From Amoebidium appalachense (Eukaryota > Ichthyosporea), in NCBI GenBank assembly GCA_963693365.1, contig CAVNZM010000013.1, positions 5,022,001 to 5,086,000 on the forward strand: a stretch of 64,000 bases of DNA, in the 5' to 3' direction. The position numbers and the translations under genes were made by a program. Below the pieces are notes generated by a model. It was not told the DNA's origin, ran no database searches, and saw only the letters and a program-made list of their open reading frames with translations. Below, one piece after another: positions 40,911 through 59,539 of the stretch. The first letter of the stretch is position 1, and each line of letters starts with the position of its first letter.

Positions 40911-41683
40911 CTCTCATGCACACATGTGCCTCTGTCTTTGGGGAGGGGTAACAAGGGAGGTAGTCTTCCCCAAAACAGACTGTTGATATCTGTCGAGTTA
41001 ATAATCCCTCAATCAAATCTAATCGTGTAAAACCTCTATATCATTCATCACAGGGGCCATACGGTGACCACGAGCGCCGCTGGAGCGAATCGGAAGCCGT
41101 GAAGCCGGCTCCCAATTCCCGTCTTGCAATTTTACCGGATTTTGTTGCCCAGTCCTCCCCCGTACCCCCAGAGGATTGGACAGCGTACTGTGACCTCACA
41201 CAGAGGCACAGCCAGTTGCAGACCACACAGAACCACGCTGGGTACAGGTCACAGAGGGACATGGTGAAGAAGTTTGCAGACTTTTGCCAGGTGTGTGTGT
41301 GTGGGTGTGTGTGTGTGTGTCTTGTGTATGTGTGTGGGTGTGGGTGTGGGTGTATGTGTGTGTGTCTTGTGTATGGGTGTGGGTGTGGGTGTGGGTGTGG
41401 GTGTGGGTGTGGGTGTGGGTGTCTTGTGTATGTCACCTTTTCTTGGTTGGGGCGGGGGGGCGGGGGCCTGTGGTGCACTGTTTTTTTTTTTTTTTTTTTT
41501 TGTTTTTTTTGGTTGGGGAGGGGAGGGGGGGGGGGAGGGGGGGGGGGGGGGGATGCTGTGGTGTACGGGATTGTAAACGTGTTCGTGCTTAAATTTTGCT
41601 CTTGGCGTGGTGCATGACATGTGGCAGGCAGGTTGACAGATAGAACAAAACAGACATGTATAGAACTATCTCATGCCGTTCAT

Positions 41684-41719
<36 letters not shown>

Positions 41720-42113
41720 TTATTATGCATACTCTTTATTAATGGTTTGCATTCTGCATCGTGTTATCCGTTGTTCATGTGTACTTCGTACTTTATGACA
41801 CATTCAACCCCCCCCCCCCCCCCCCCCCCCCCCGGGCCCTTCCCTCCTTTCGCCCCGTTCTTGGTTGTGCAACTGTGAGCTGCATGCTAACCACATACGA
41901 CGAATCGATCCTTCCCCACCTCCCCATACACACACGCGCATACACATGGACACACGCACACACGCACACACACCTGCTTCCCCGCATACACACCCATATA
42001 TACCCAAACAAACTCACACCTCGACACACGTCCACCATCTAGAAACCCTTACAAAACAACTGAACCACGTGCCCTCACCCACACTTAACTTACAAACTCA
42101 CTCGCACGTCATC

Positions 42114-42144
<31 letters not shown>

Positions 42145-44080
42145 ACACACACACTTACACGTACACGTACAGGCGGAGGGCATCACTGGGGTGCCTCGCA
42201 CGCAGACAGCCACGCAGGAGGCACGGCATGCAGCCTCCCTCGACCAGGAGCTGCAGGAGATGGAGATGGAGGGGTTGGAGGCACTCAGGGCCACAGGCAC
42301 ACTGCCCCCAGACTACATGGTCTGTGCTTACCCCACTCTCTCCCATTCACACACGCACAAACTCTCCCTCCCTCCCTCCCTCCCACCTACCCTTCCACCC
42401 TCCCTCTCATCTCTCCGTCTCTCCCACCTCTCTCACTCTCCCTTCTGCGCCTCCTCTCTCTCTCTCTCTCTCTCTCCCCTCCCCCTCCCCCCCCCCCTCC
42501 CCCCCCCCCCCCCCCCCCTTCTCTCTCTTTGAACGTGTTCTCTCCCTGTGTGCTCATATGTTGTGCACTGATGTCTCCTTGTTGTCTGCCCCTCCCCTTC
42601 CCCCACTCACCCCCCCTTTGTTTAGAGGATCTGCGTTTTGTTGCCCGTCATGAATGTGTTTTGTGACACAATTTAGACACACACAAGCACATGCACACAC
42701 ACATCACCTCCACACATGACACCGTCGAATTTCTCAAAATTCACCCCCATTATATCCAAAACTTACACTAAACATATCCCTGCCATATTAATTTTTCTCC
42801 CCTCCACAGGAGAGATACACCTCGAAACTTTCAGAGGCTGCTGAAGCTGCCCAGGCCGCTTTGGGAAGAGCGCATTCCCTTCAGAAGAAGTTGATGGGCA
42901 AACAGGAGGGGTTGAGAAGGGTGGTGACGGACAGGAGGGGGGTGGTGGCTAAGCCGGACGGCACATATTCGCTTGTCGGGGCACCGAGGGAGGAGATTTC
43001 GGGACGCATGCAGGTGCGTGTGTGTGGGTTTGTGTGTTTTTTTTGGGGGGGGGGGGGGGGGGGGGGGTTGTTTGTTTGTTGTGGGGGGGGGGGGGGGGGA
43101 TTCTGGGGGATGTGTGTGTGTACAAGGTTTACGAGTTGGGTGGGTGGATGGGGGGGAGGCGGAAGACTTGGTTGTGGGGAAGGTGGCAAAGGTAGGCCCC
43201 AAAGTGTGTTTTCGATTCCGGGAAGTGCGGGGGAGGAGAGGGGGGGATCAGCGAAGAAAATTGGGATTGGTGTTGACATAGGATACGATGGAAATTGTAA
43301 AAAGACACGGGGGAGGGAGGGGGGAGGGGAGGGGACAGTTGTGTATTCGCCGTTTTTACTGATTTGCTTTTTTTTCCCCCTTTCTTTCTTTCTTTCTTTC
43401 TTTCTTTTTTTTTTTTTGGCCGCAGACTGCGATCCAGCAGGCAGGAGTGATTATGGAAGAGGCAGACAGTGCGCTCACACAGGCAAAGCTCGACCGGCTG
43501 AACGACAACCACGCAGAAATCATAAACATGGCCCGAATTCTCAGCCACAAATTGCGCGATCAGATTACCCTCCTGCAGACGGCGCTTCAGGACGGCGACA
43601 GATCTATCGCACGCCTCTCGGAATGCTACCACGAAGCCCTCCTATTGGTCGACGTGGAGATGCACTCGGTCGGATCTGACCTCACATTCGTCGACGCGGA
43701 GGAGGGCAGAGTGAAGCGAATCGCCGACCACATCAAGAGGAAAGAGATTGCGTCGAAGCAAAGAGACACGGTTCTTAAGCGTCTGACAGAGGCCGAATTA
43801 GAAGAACAACGGTTGAGGGAAGAGGTGGAGGAGATGGGGAGGGCAGGGGAGGACGGGGAGAGGCTTACGGAGAAGAGGGGGGAGCTGCAGATGGTCGGGG
43901 AGGCATACCGCCAGGCATTGTTGGACGCTGTACGTGTTTGAATCCCCCCTCCCCCCCCCCCCCCCCCAAAAAAAAAAATAATAATAATAATAATAATAAT
44001 ATTACTAATTAATAATAATAATAAATAAATAAATGAATAAAATGGGACCTCCCTCTTCTTCCCCCCCCCCCCCCCCCCCC

Positions 44081-44142
<62 letters not shown>

Positions 44143-44986
44143 TGAAGTCTCCTGAGGTCCTGCACATTGTTGTTGGCTGCTTGTTACTGCCACCGCAACC
44201 CAATTCCTTCACCCCGCCCTTTTCCCTCTTTTTTTTTCTCGATAAGGGACTTTCGGTGTCTCTGGTAAAATGCTAAGGGGTCCTCCGTGCACCACAAATT
44301 AAGCATTGTGCGAGTTGGCTGTCCAACGTGAACTGAAGCAATGTGTAGAAACGCGAGTGCTGTGGATGACTTTGCCCCCCCCCCCCCCCTCCCCCCCCCC
44401 CCTGCCTATGAGGGTAGGCTCTGCTTACGTTGTATACGATTATGTTCTTTTTTTTTTCTCGAATTGCTGTGGGTTATCCCCCCTTCCTCTTTCCCTTTCT
44501 TTTCTCGTCTTCTCCCACCCTTCCCAAACATACATATATACATATACTACCCACCGGCGTGGCTTGGGTGAATACCCTGGGCTAAGTGTGTGCAAATAGT
44601 TAGGATTGTTTAAAGGTGTGTTAGCTTAGCTAATAATACCGTAGCACCCTAGCTAGAGTACTGTCGGTGCTGGGTGGAAGACGGTAGTTCCCCACGAGGG
44701 CCCCAAGGGGTCCCTCCGGGAACAAAACGGGATAAAATAAAAAAACGGCATACACATCATGCACACACACACACACACTCACTCATTCACACACTCTCAT
44801 CCTCTCTGCAGGCGGGACTTTCCAAGGACGGGCAGGTTGACGTTCTGACTGTGCCTGCAGTGAGGGAGGGCATACTGACCCACAGGGAGATGTTTGCAAA
44901 TGACCCCTTTGTGAGGGACCACGTGCTGGCCCCAACACGCCACAATAGAGGTGGGTGGGTCTGGGTCTGGGTCTGGGTGGGGAGAA

Positions 44987-45024
<38 letters not shown>

Positions 45025-45064
45025 GTTAACAGGTATCGGAATGCCAATGGGTGTTCAGGTTTTT

Positions 45065-45105
<41 letters not shown>

Positions 45106-45626
45106 GGACAGAAAGGTTGGTTGGTGGTAAGGGAACGGGGGGAGGGGGGGGGGGGGGGGGAGGGAGGAGGGGACCAAACAGACATGCAGGCAAAAGGGAC
45201 ACTGGGAGCAGAACCTATCACCGGGACACCCGGGTAAGGGGGGGGGGGGGGGGGGAGCGTGCATGTGCTTGCTTCGAGGCCATCCATTGTAGATGCGGTT
45301 GGAATGGCAAGGCCCCCCCTGTGTGTTTTGGTGTGTGTGTGCCTGTGTAGTTAGTTTGTTGGGTGGGTAGAGGTGGAGTTTTTTTGGTGGTGGTGCTTGG
45401 TGTGTGTGTGTGTGTGTGCGTGTTTGTTTTGGGGGGGGGAGGGGGGGGGGGGGGGGGGAGGGGGGGGGGGGATGGGGATGGGAGTTTTTTTCGAGCTGTT
45501 TGAAAAATTTAAGTGTTTATCGCGTATGTGTTAGTTTTCATGTCACATTCTGACCTGTGTTCTCCTATCTTTCCAGTTGACGAGAATGGGGACGAACAAA
45601 TGGTTGACGATGAACCAGCCGAGTAA
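37544..45626 (+). CDS. C2H2 zinc-finger and coiled-coil protein of unknown function (apparent 1-bp frameshift in exon 4)
   Basis: Ten exons: 37544-38005, 38479-38538, 39343-39407, 39836-40285, 41054-41290, 42173-42319, 42810-43013, 43426-43929, 44812-44950, 45577-45626; about 772 aa if exon 4 is read with the frame change described in the findings. The N-terminal ~75 residues are acidic/basic, then RRKFAELSRDYICPVGDCRR with YASNHSLKLHMRLKH: one C-x4-C...H-x4-H finger, like a widespread single-finger family in protists and fungi. A short coiled coil (LEDISTQLAYYKQQE, then QVQHLQTSRDQIWERKVALE) is followed by a Pro/Ser/Tyr-rich stretch. From exon 6 on come long alpha-helical coiled coils (residues in 42173-43929), ending MVDDEPAE. 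No enzyme motif. Likely a nuclear scaffold or regulator; this is inference. Confidence 0.8.
41720..41833 (+). mobile_element. Dispersed intronic repeat (zinc-finger gene intron 5)
   Basis: TATTATGCATACTCTTTATT, GGTTTGCATTCTGCATCGTG, GTGTACTTCGTACTTTATGA, CACATTCAA then poly-C. Its 5' side is itself a ~37-bp poly-C tract that takes the place of the rest of the element. Confidence 0.7.
44285..44460 (+). mobile_element. Dispersed intronic repeat, diverged copy (zinc-finger gene intron 8)
   Basis: GAAACGCGAGTGCTGTGGAT followed by poly-C, then TATGAGGGTAGGCTCTGCTT and ACGTTGTATACGATTATG; matches the middle of the family. Confidence 0.55.
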
Positions 45627-45700
45627 ATGCTGAAATGGGCGGCTTTCTCTTTTTTGGCCACCCACTTTTTCTTCTTTGTTTTTTTGGGTGTGTGTGTGTG

Positions 45701-45736
<36 letters not shown>

Positions 45737-46150
45737 TGGTTTTTGATATATGGAGTGCAGAGATAGGCACTGATTTCGTGTTTTTTTTTTTTCCCTGAGC
45801 TTTCTGTGCTGAAATCTACAACCTGTCGCTAGTTTTTATGTTATCCCGTTGCTGTTCTGTGTTGGATGGGTAATGTGAAGCGGTGTATAGAACAGTTTCC
45901 GTGTTGTGCCTGGCTGAGGCTTTTTGTATCCGTGGTGGTTGTGCCGGATGGCTTACGGGCCCTTTTTTTGTTTTTTTTCCCTTCCTCCCTTTCTTTCTTT
46001 CTTCTTTTTGGGTCCCTTCCCACTTCTGCTTGTAGTTTAATGTGGTCGAAGTTGTTACGAGCTGCAGATGCACACAGTGGTAAATTGCCTGCAATAGTTA
46101 AAAGGTTCACGTCGGCACTTGGCGGTTTGAGCACTCGCCTCATATACGGC

Positions 46151-46192
<42 letters not shown>

Positions 46193-46360
46193 CCCATGGT
46201 AATATTGATTATGCGCCTACACGATCGCTAGCGCTTGGTTTACCATCTCAAGTTATGCTAAAGACTTCAGTTATTGTTCAATTGTTTGTTGTCTTACTCA
46301 GTGTGAGGGAGTTTTTTTTTTTCCCTTGTTTTTTTTTTGTTTCCTTTTTTTTTTTTTTGT

Positions 46361-46374
<14 letters not shown>

Positions 46375-46453
<79 letters not shown>
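46375..46453. repeat. Poly-G tract, 79 bp, uninterrupted
   Basis: Longest mononucleotide run in the window, after T runs and (GT)n. Intergenic. Confidence 0.97.
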
Positions 46454-46455
<2 letters not shown>

Positions 46456-47481
46456 CATATCTTCATTTAGTAATTCCATAGCACGCAGTTGGTGGTAAGG
46501 TGTCTAACAACCTGTTGTGCAAATATCACATCGTTGTATTTCGATTCTATTCAGAGACGTGTTCAGCTATATTTACAGTAGCATTTAGTAAGGAGACTCG
46601 TGTACTGTGCAGAAAAATAGCGAGTAAAAAGGGTTTTCTTGGTGCTCGTTGGTGGCAAAATTTATATTGAAAAAAAAAAAAGAAAAAAAAAGCTATTCGC
46701 TGATATGGAAAAGTATCTCCCGGTGTGTGGTTCAGTGCTTGGAGAGGTCGAATGCGACCCCATCCCCCCTCCCCCCGGCCCCCAGAACACACACACACAC
46801 ACACATACACACAACCATATAGCTATCATATGCATTCTCCCCCTCCCACCCTCCTCACCTTCGGAGCCGAAGATCAATTTGAACTGAGTTAACGGTCCCT
46901 GCCACAATGGTTTTCCCTCTAGCCCTTCTGCCGCGTAAATGAATGACAAGAGCCACGTGTTTGCGCACTTGGCAGGGTGGCCATGGGCCTTTATAAATTA
47001 TCATAAGTGGGCCGGATACGTGTACGTCTGCAATTGGCGTGCCGGCTGTGTGTGTGGAAGGGGCCTGTGTGGCCAATTGGTTTGCTTTGGGGCTCGCGAT
47101 CGGTGGGCCCCAGGCCGGGGCTCAATTTAAAAGTAGCTTTCGAATTCCTGACTGCCGTACTGTGGTGTTAGGGTGAAATTGGTCATTTTGAGGCGTTGGC
47201 TTTCCCTCCCACTGTTCTGCAAGTTTATATTAGTCACAACAATTGCAAGTCCGCGCTGCATTGTGGGTTTGAGGAATTCAAAGAGGGCAGGTGACTTTGC
47301 GGAAGGGCTAGTCGGCCGGAACGTTAATCCCAAAAAGCTGTGCCGGGGCCGGGACACGTACACGTACGAGGGAGGGTGGGTGGATGGACAAGCCTTAGAT
47401 CGGTTTGGTGGCAGGGAGGGAAGGAATTTCAGGGCCCTCGCTCTGGCGGGCGCGCGGGGCAGCTGCAGGAGGTGTGTGTGT

Positions 47482-47577
<96 letters not shown>

Positions 47578-47579
<2 letters not shown>

Positions 47580-47655
47580 TCATGATCAATTGGTACATCC
47601 CCCAATGTAACAATCCCTCCATTTCCCTGAAGGGCACAAGAGGGATGGGGCCCGA

Positions 47656-47695
<40 letters not shown>

Positions 47696-47783
47696 TCATG
47701 ATCAATTGGTACATCCCCCAATGTAACAATCCCTCCATTTCCCTGAAGGGCACAAGAGGGATGGGGCCCGAGGAGGGGGGGGG
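47578..47783. repeat. 116-bp-period direct duplication separated by poly-G
   Basis: CATCATGATCAATTGGTACA... through GGGGCCCGAGGAGG occurs at 47578-47667 and 47694-47783, with G runs before, between and after the copies. Confidence 0.95.
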
Positions 47784-47798
47784 AGGGTTGGGAGGGGG

Positions 47799-47800
<2 letters not shown>

Positions 47801-47887
<87 letters not shown>
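47801..47887. repeat. (AG)n microsatellite
   Basis: About 43 AG units inside the purine-rich tract that extends to about 48360. Confidence 0.95.
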
Positions 47888-47888
<1 letters not shown>

Positions 47889-48195
47889 CCCGAGGGAAGG
47901 GGGTTGGGAGGGGGGGGAGAGGGAGAGAACGGAGAGAGAGAGAGAGCTAGCTCAGGGGGGAAGGGGGAGGGGGGGGGGGGGGGGGGGGGGGGGCGAGAGG
48001 GATAGGCAAAGAGATCTAGACACACACACAGAGAGAGAGAAGAGAGGGACTCTGTGAGAGAGAAAGGGAGGGGGGGAGGGAGGGGGGAGGGAAATAGAGA
48101 GACTCGGGGCCAGAGAGAGAGAGAGAGCCAGAGAGAGAGAGAGCCTGAGAGAGAGGCAGACACAGAGAGGGTGAGAGAGGGAGGGAGAGAGGGAG

Positions 48196-48255
<60 letters not shown>

Positions 48256-48810
48256 CTGGGGGGGGGGGGGGGGGGGGGGTGATAGAGAGAAAGAGGAGCC
48301 TGAAGGGACTCCGACGGTGTGTGTGTGTGTCTGAGAGTGGAAGAGGGAGAGGGAGAGAGTGGTTAATCCGCGCCACAGGTAGACGGCATGTGTTGAACAA
48401 GTATTATGAAAACTTTCCCGAACCCGATATATCACTGTATGAAGTGACACAGGGGCTCTTTTCACAACCATTTTATTTTTAACGGAAATGCCTCTGATTT
48501 GGGGTGTGGGAAGGAACCATTACTACACATGCTGCCTTATGTTGCAGGCATATTGAATGTGTGCCAGCTGGAAGCAGAGGATGTTCTGGTTGTCGTACCA
48601 GTCACCTAAGCATTTTGTGTGCTCTCGACAGTCATGCCACAGGCACCCTCACGTGCTTACAGCAAACTGCATCATCAGGCGCTGTCGTTTCGACGGGACT
48701 ACAATACTATGACGGTGTTAAGATTACTAATACACACGTGCACCGAGCCTGATCTGAAACACGAAACAAGAGTTGCAGACACTCCACTTACACACATCAC
48801 AATGTCTCGC

Positions 48811-48841
<31 letters not shown>

Positions 48842-48961
48842 GGAAAGAAAGAAAGAAAGAAAGAAAGAAATAGAAAAAAAAAACAGACAAAAACGAGAAA
48901 GAAAGCTCTGCAAAACGATAAATTTTGCACCCCGAGAGGCCTGTCTTCCATACACATGCAA

Positions 48962-49390
48962 CTAGTAGGGTGTGCAAGAAGTGATTTCGAGGTCATGCGT
49001 CCACTTGGAGTCAGCCCCAACCCCCACAATCGCCGCCATATCAACACCACGGGCTGCAAAATACTTGCCGGTTCCTCCGGTAACGGTAAACGGATATTTC
49101 CTTCCGATTTCCGTGTCAAATTCCGGCCCGGTCATGCTCAGCGTGCCCACCACCTCTTCATTTTCCAGGAAACGCATGGTGAATTCCCGGACGCACTGGG
49201 ACTTCCAAGTGGGGGTGCGCTTAGTGTAGCCAGCACACGTGCCGTAGAGCTCACCCACCTGTGGAAGTTTTTTTTTTTTTTTTTTTTTTTTGTGTGGGGA
49301 GGGGGAGGGGGGGGGGGGAGGGGGGGGGGGGGGGGGGGGTGGATGGGGGGGTTGGGGGGTGGGTGGGTGGTGGTGGTGGTGGTGGTGGGT

Positions 49391-49423
<33 letters not shown>

Positions 49424-50201
49424 TGAGCTCGAAAATACTGTATGGCTGCGGAAACGCAAAGTTGAGCATGTGTGGCATCAATGAGACGCTGTTGTGGCAG
49501 ACAAAAATTTAGAAGAGGGGAAGAGGACGGGGGTTGCATACAGCGAAGGACTATCTGGGCCACAGGAGATGGTTCTGAGCGGACGGTCAGCGGGTGCGCA
49601 CGAGCTACACATACATAGATAGACACACGCACGAGCACACGCACGCGTGAGCACACACGCGCAGGAGCACGTGCACACACACACACACACACACACCCAA
49701 AAGTTGTCCGGCTGGACCTCCCTTCATAGGCTTTCACATGATTAGATAAACACACAATACTAATCAATCATGATCAGTAATCCTCTGCTTCGTGTCTTGT
49801 GAGGGCATTATCAATACAATTGTTCATTATCATAAAAAGCCTTCGCGAGTAATCATAACTGCGCGCATACACTGACTAGTGCACACATTTTTACAAACAT
49901 CACCCACCTTCTTTCCCTTCTTGCCCTCCCTGTTCTCATATACAGCAGCCTTGTAGACCTCAAACGTCCCCTCACGAAACGGGGCCAGAGCAGGGTGCAC
50001 GACATAGTGGGCATCCGCCTCAATCACAGACAGGCGGGTGGTGGCACAGTAGTCTTTTCCGTGATGATGTCCAGAATAGGAGTCCCCGTCGTGGTGGTAG
50101 GAGCTTGAGAAGGCGGATGGGCCAGGGGCGGGCAGCACGGATGCAAAGGCACCCATGGCCATTGCAGCAAAGGCTGGGAGCAACTTGGATAGGGACAGCA
50201 T
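48962..50201 (-). CDS. Small secreted protein with allene-oxide-cyclase/dirigent-like beta-barrel
   Basis: Two exons on the minus strand, 50201-49908 and 49258-48962, joined in phase 0; 196 aa. The start ATG opens a signal peptide (MLSLSKLLPAFAAMAMGAFA). Then a His-rich spacer (SYHHDGDSYSGHHHGKDY). Then a barrel-like domain: FEVYKAAVYENREGKKGKK, VGELYGTCAGYT, EFTMRFLENEEVVGTLSMTG, YPFTVTGGTGKYFAARGV. The VGxLYGTCAG and TGGTGKYxxxxG patterns are those of allene-oxide-cyclase/dirigent barrels. Plant members cyclise oxylipins or steer phenoxy radical coupling; the substrate here is unknown. Four Cys remain in the mature protein. It is convergent with the zinc-finger gene. Confidence 0.72.
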
Positions 50202-51821
50202 GTTGGTGTGAGTTTATGAACGTAGCCGGGTTGACTCTGAGATATTCGGTGCTGGCCCTTCAAAGATGACTTGAGCTCGAGGAAAAATATCACGGAGGAC
50301 GGCAAACCTAGCGCTCAGGCTTGTGGGAAAAGTGGAGGAAGCGTTTGGACTTTCGCATCTTTTATACTTGTTTGGTGCCGCTTGCAGCGCAGCTTGAGTT
50401 GCCATCCGTTGCGGCGTATCTGATACGCCTGACTGTGCACATGTCCAGTATCTGGCATATGTGCCAAATCTACTTTGTGGTTCGCGTGTTTTTATTTCCA
50501 TGCTGCAGCTGGCAGGGTCGACAAGTGCTGAATAGTATACGTACACGACCAAAGTGTGCACATCCGCACACATGTCTCACTGCCCATGGTATACGCGCAG
50601 TGTCCCATGCACCGTCATGAACGTTAAGGTGCGCTTGACATATGTACATTTTAAACAAGCTGGTCACTCAATCAGTAGAAGTAGGCATTGTGTAGGGAAG
50701 ACATCATCGGTACCCCAAACCCCACCCCATCATTGATTTGGGTCTTCATGTGAATACGTGTACACGACATAGGATGATCTGCTAGTTTCAAATATCGAGC
50801 TCAGCTAATAGTGTGTGCAAGTTTCGCTTGTGCGTACACGTAGACGTGTGATACTCATTGCACGAGTGCAGATACATGTGACACATGCACGGGAAAAGAG
50901 GGCTGACTAATGAGTTACGCAGGGTCGCTGTACAGTAGCCAGGCTCGCCCAGGCTTGCCCTTCAAGCCTCATGTTGACGGTGTTGGATTGTTTACTTTAT
51001 AACTTGTTTAGCTACCTCTCACTGGATCTTGGATGCAAGTTGGATCTTGTAGCCTGATCCAATAGAAATGTGTGAGTGTATTCATTGGCCTCTATTGAAC
51101 CAATCTGGTGCTTGCATCTCACAGAGTGTCACGTGTGTACACACGTCTGTCACACGCCGTCGGTGTGCCGCACATGGCGCCCCTTACACAGGTCTTTATG
51201 CACATGTACACACACAGGCTAAGTAATGAATAAACGGTTATAACGACGAAAAGACTTGCATTGGTCGCATATGACATGTCCAATAAATAGGGGGTTTGCA
51301 TCTCTCTCTCTTTCTCTCGGCTGTGGCGGCCGTCATTTATTTGTTCTCCTCGATTCCTCGACTGAGGCTCATGAGACAAGTACGAGGGATTACGTAATCG
51401 CGGCTCGCAGACAACCATATGCATGCCGTGTTTTGCAGCCTTTTTGAAGAAAAAGTTTTGGTTCAAAAAAAAAACAAAACACTGTGTGATTACCAATCCC
51501 AATTCTCATTATCCCTCTAGCGCATTCAAACCATCCCTCGTATGCACATAACCTTAGTGTTAGATGTTATGATGACTCTGTTTCCAGCTTTGTCATTTTA
51601 GGCCAGTGATCAAACTGCAGTCCAAATGAAAACTTACACCTGAGCGCACGCGCTTTGCGGGATGGAAAGGGAAATTAGAAGGTAACAAAGAAAGCTCTGA
51701 TTAGCGAGAGTAAATCAAGCACACAACGTGCGAAGCAGCTTTTAACACGACACACGCACTCTCGCACCCACTCGCACACACACCCCCCCCCCCCCCCCCC
51801 CCCCCCCCCACACCATTCATC
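50202..51821. other. Spacer between the divergent dirigent-like gene and PARG
   Basis: Mostly complex sequence without long repeats until a CA/poly-C tract at 51773-51809, just 13 bp before the PARG start. It must hold both promoters. An ATTGG/CCAAT cluster lies at 50984-51105 (GTTGGATTG, GATCCAATAG, CATTGGCC, AACCAATCTGG). No further gene seen. Confidence 0.5.
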
Positions 51822-57880
<6,059 letters not shown>

Positions 57881-57992
57881 GAGAGTCGATATATGCATGG
57901 CATAGTTTGTTTGCTGACATTACGGTTGTATGTTCGTTTCTAGACCGTTCTATATATATATATATATATATAAGGCTGTAGGTGTACTTTTA

Positions 57993-58059
<67 letters not shown>

Positions 58060-58458
58060 TATTGTTTTTTATATGTGATACAGATTTGTTAGTAACGTAC
58101 ACGGGGGTTGCCCTTGGCAGTGTTTGTTCTTCTTTAACCATCCTGGACTCTTTGGCATCTGGATGAATGGATTGCATTTTTCTTTGTCACCCCTTACTTC
58201 TTTATTATTATCATTATTTTTATTATAATATATATATAATATCTGTTAACAGATTTACTCCAACGAAAATGCTTTTAATGATTGCTCTCCGATTCAGAAT
58301 TGCTCTTGGTTATATAATTTAAATCATTTAGGAGCTTGCTACGTGTACACTTGATTATTCATGCACTACAAGTAGAACCATGCGTCATGGAAGCAACACC
58401 ATATGAATACAAGTACTGCGGCTGGTTTGGTCTGTCTATTCCTGGGTGCCGCCAGCTA

Positions 58459-58966
58459 TTACGATATAAAGATTCAATAAAAACACACGAGTTTACAAGT
58501 GAACGTGCCACCGTGGACCACGGTTGCTGGGGCCAAACTGTGTTTGCAGCTGTACATAGGTACGGGCACATGTGCACAGGTGGACTCGTTGATCTACATA
58601 TTAGATTGAGTATACGTAAGAGAAAGGACCGGAGATACTACCATGATAATAATATATTGCAGGGAAAGAGAAAGACAGGCCATGCCAGATTGTACACTCA
58701 TGTAGAACTATTAAGATATAAAGTTTCAATAAAAAACACACGATTTTACAAGTGAACGTGCCACCGTAAACCACGGTGGCTGGGGCCATACTGTGTTTGC
58801 AGCTGTACATAGGTATGGACACAGGTGCACAGGTGGACTCGTTGATCTACATATTAGATTGAGTATACATAAGAGAAAGGACCGGAGATACTGCCATGAT
58901 AATAATAATATATTGCAGGGAAAGAGAAAGACAGACCATGCCAGATTGTACACTCATGTAGAACTA
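58459..58966. repeat. 252-bp tandem duplication downstream of PARG
   Basis: Copies start GATATAAAG at 58463 and 58715 and run through ACTCATGTAGAACTA. They differ by a few scattered substitutions and one extra AAT. Content is AT-rich with TTCAATAAAA near each copy start. Confidence 0.9.
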
Positions 58967-59539
58967 GTAACCACAACTTGGCAATATTGCACGGGCTTCC
59001 CCCCATTCACCCCCCCCCCCCCCCCCCCCCCCCCCCACCCACCCCACCCCCACCCCCACCCCCCCAGCCCCCCCCCGACCCCCAGGGCCCCCATGGCCAC
59101 CCACCCACCCACCACCCACATGCACCCCCCGAGGCCCCAACCAGGCCCTTGATGATCATTGATCATCATCACTAGTATTGAAACACATACACTGGGACAC
59201 AGGCATGCCGCAAAGCAGCGAGCCACGCAACTATAAGGGCTCCGGTGTGTATATCACCCATGTAATCTTGTGATGTGTGGCCCAGAGGATACACCAGCTA
59301 CTAGGGGGGGCAATTCCAGGAGTCACACAAACATGCATAACTACTACTGTTGCCGAGGAGGAAGGCAGCTCAGTGGCGCAATAAAAAAGTGTGTGTGGAA
59401 GCGTGTAGATAAATAACTATGTGTGCGGGGCCATGTAGCGAGTGCCTATACAGCTCCTGATATAGGAATACTAGAATCATAGAGTTTATATGTAATGCAG
59501 AGTGAAAGAACATATGGACACAGGACGAATCCTTACTTG

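Larger units (their letters stand above)
45627..48961. other. Spacer between the convergent zinc-finger and dirigent-like genes
   Basis: Contains T runs (46150-46190), the 79-bp G run (46375-46453), complex sequence 46454-47460, and a purine-rich tract with a 116-bp duplication (47480-48360). 48361-48961 is complex with one A run at about 48816-48841. No gene recognised. Confidence 0.6.

Noticed and set aside
58336-58755. 139-codon open frame across the 252-bp duplication
   Set aside because: Frame exists only through the duplication; no domain, and the second copy does not preserve the same start and context.
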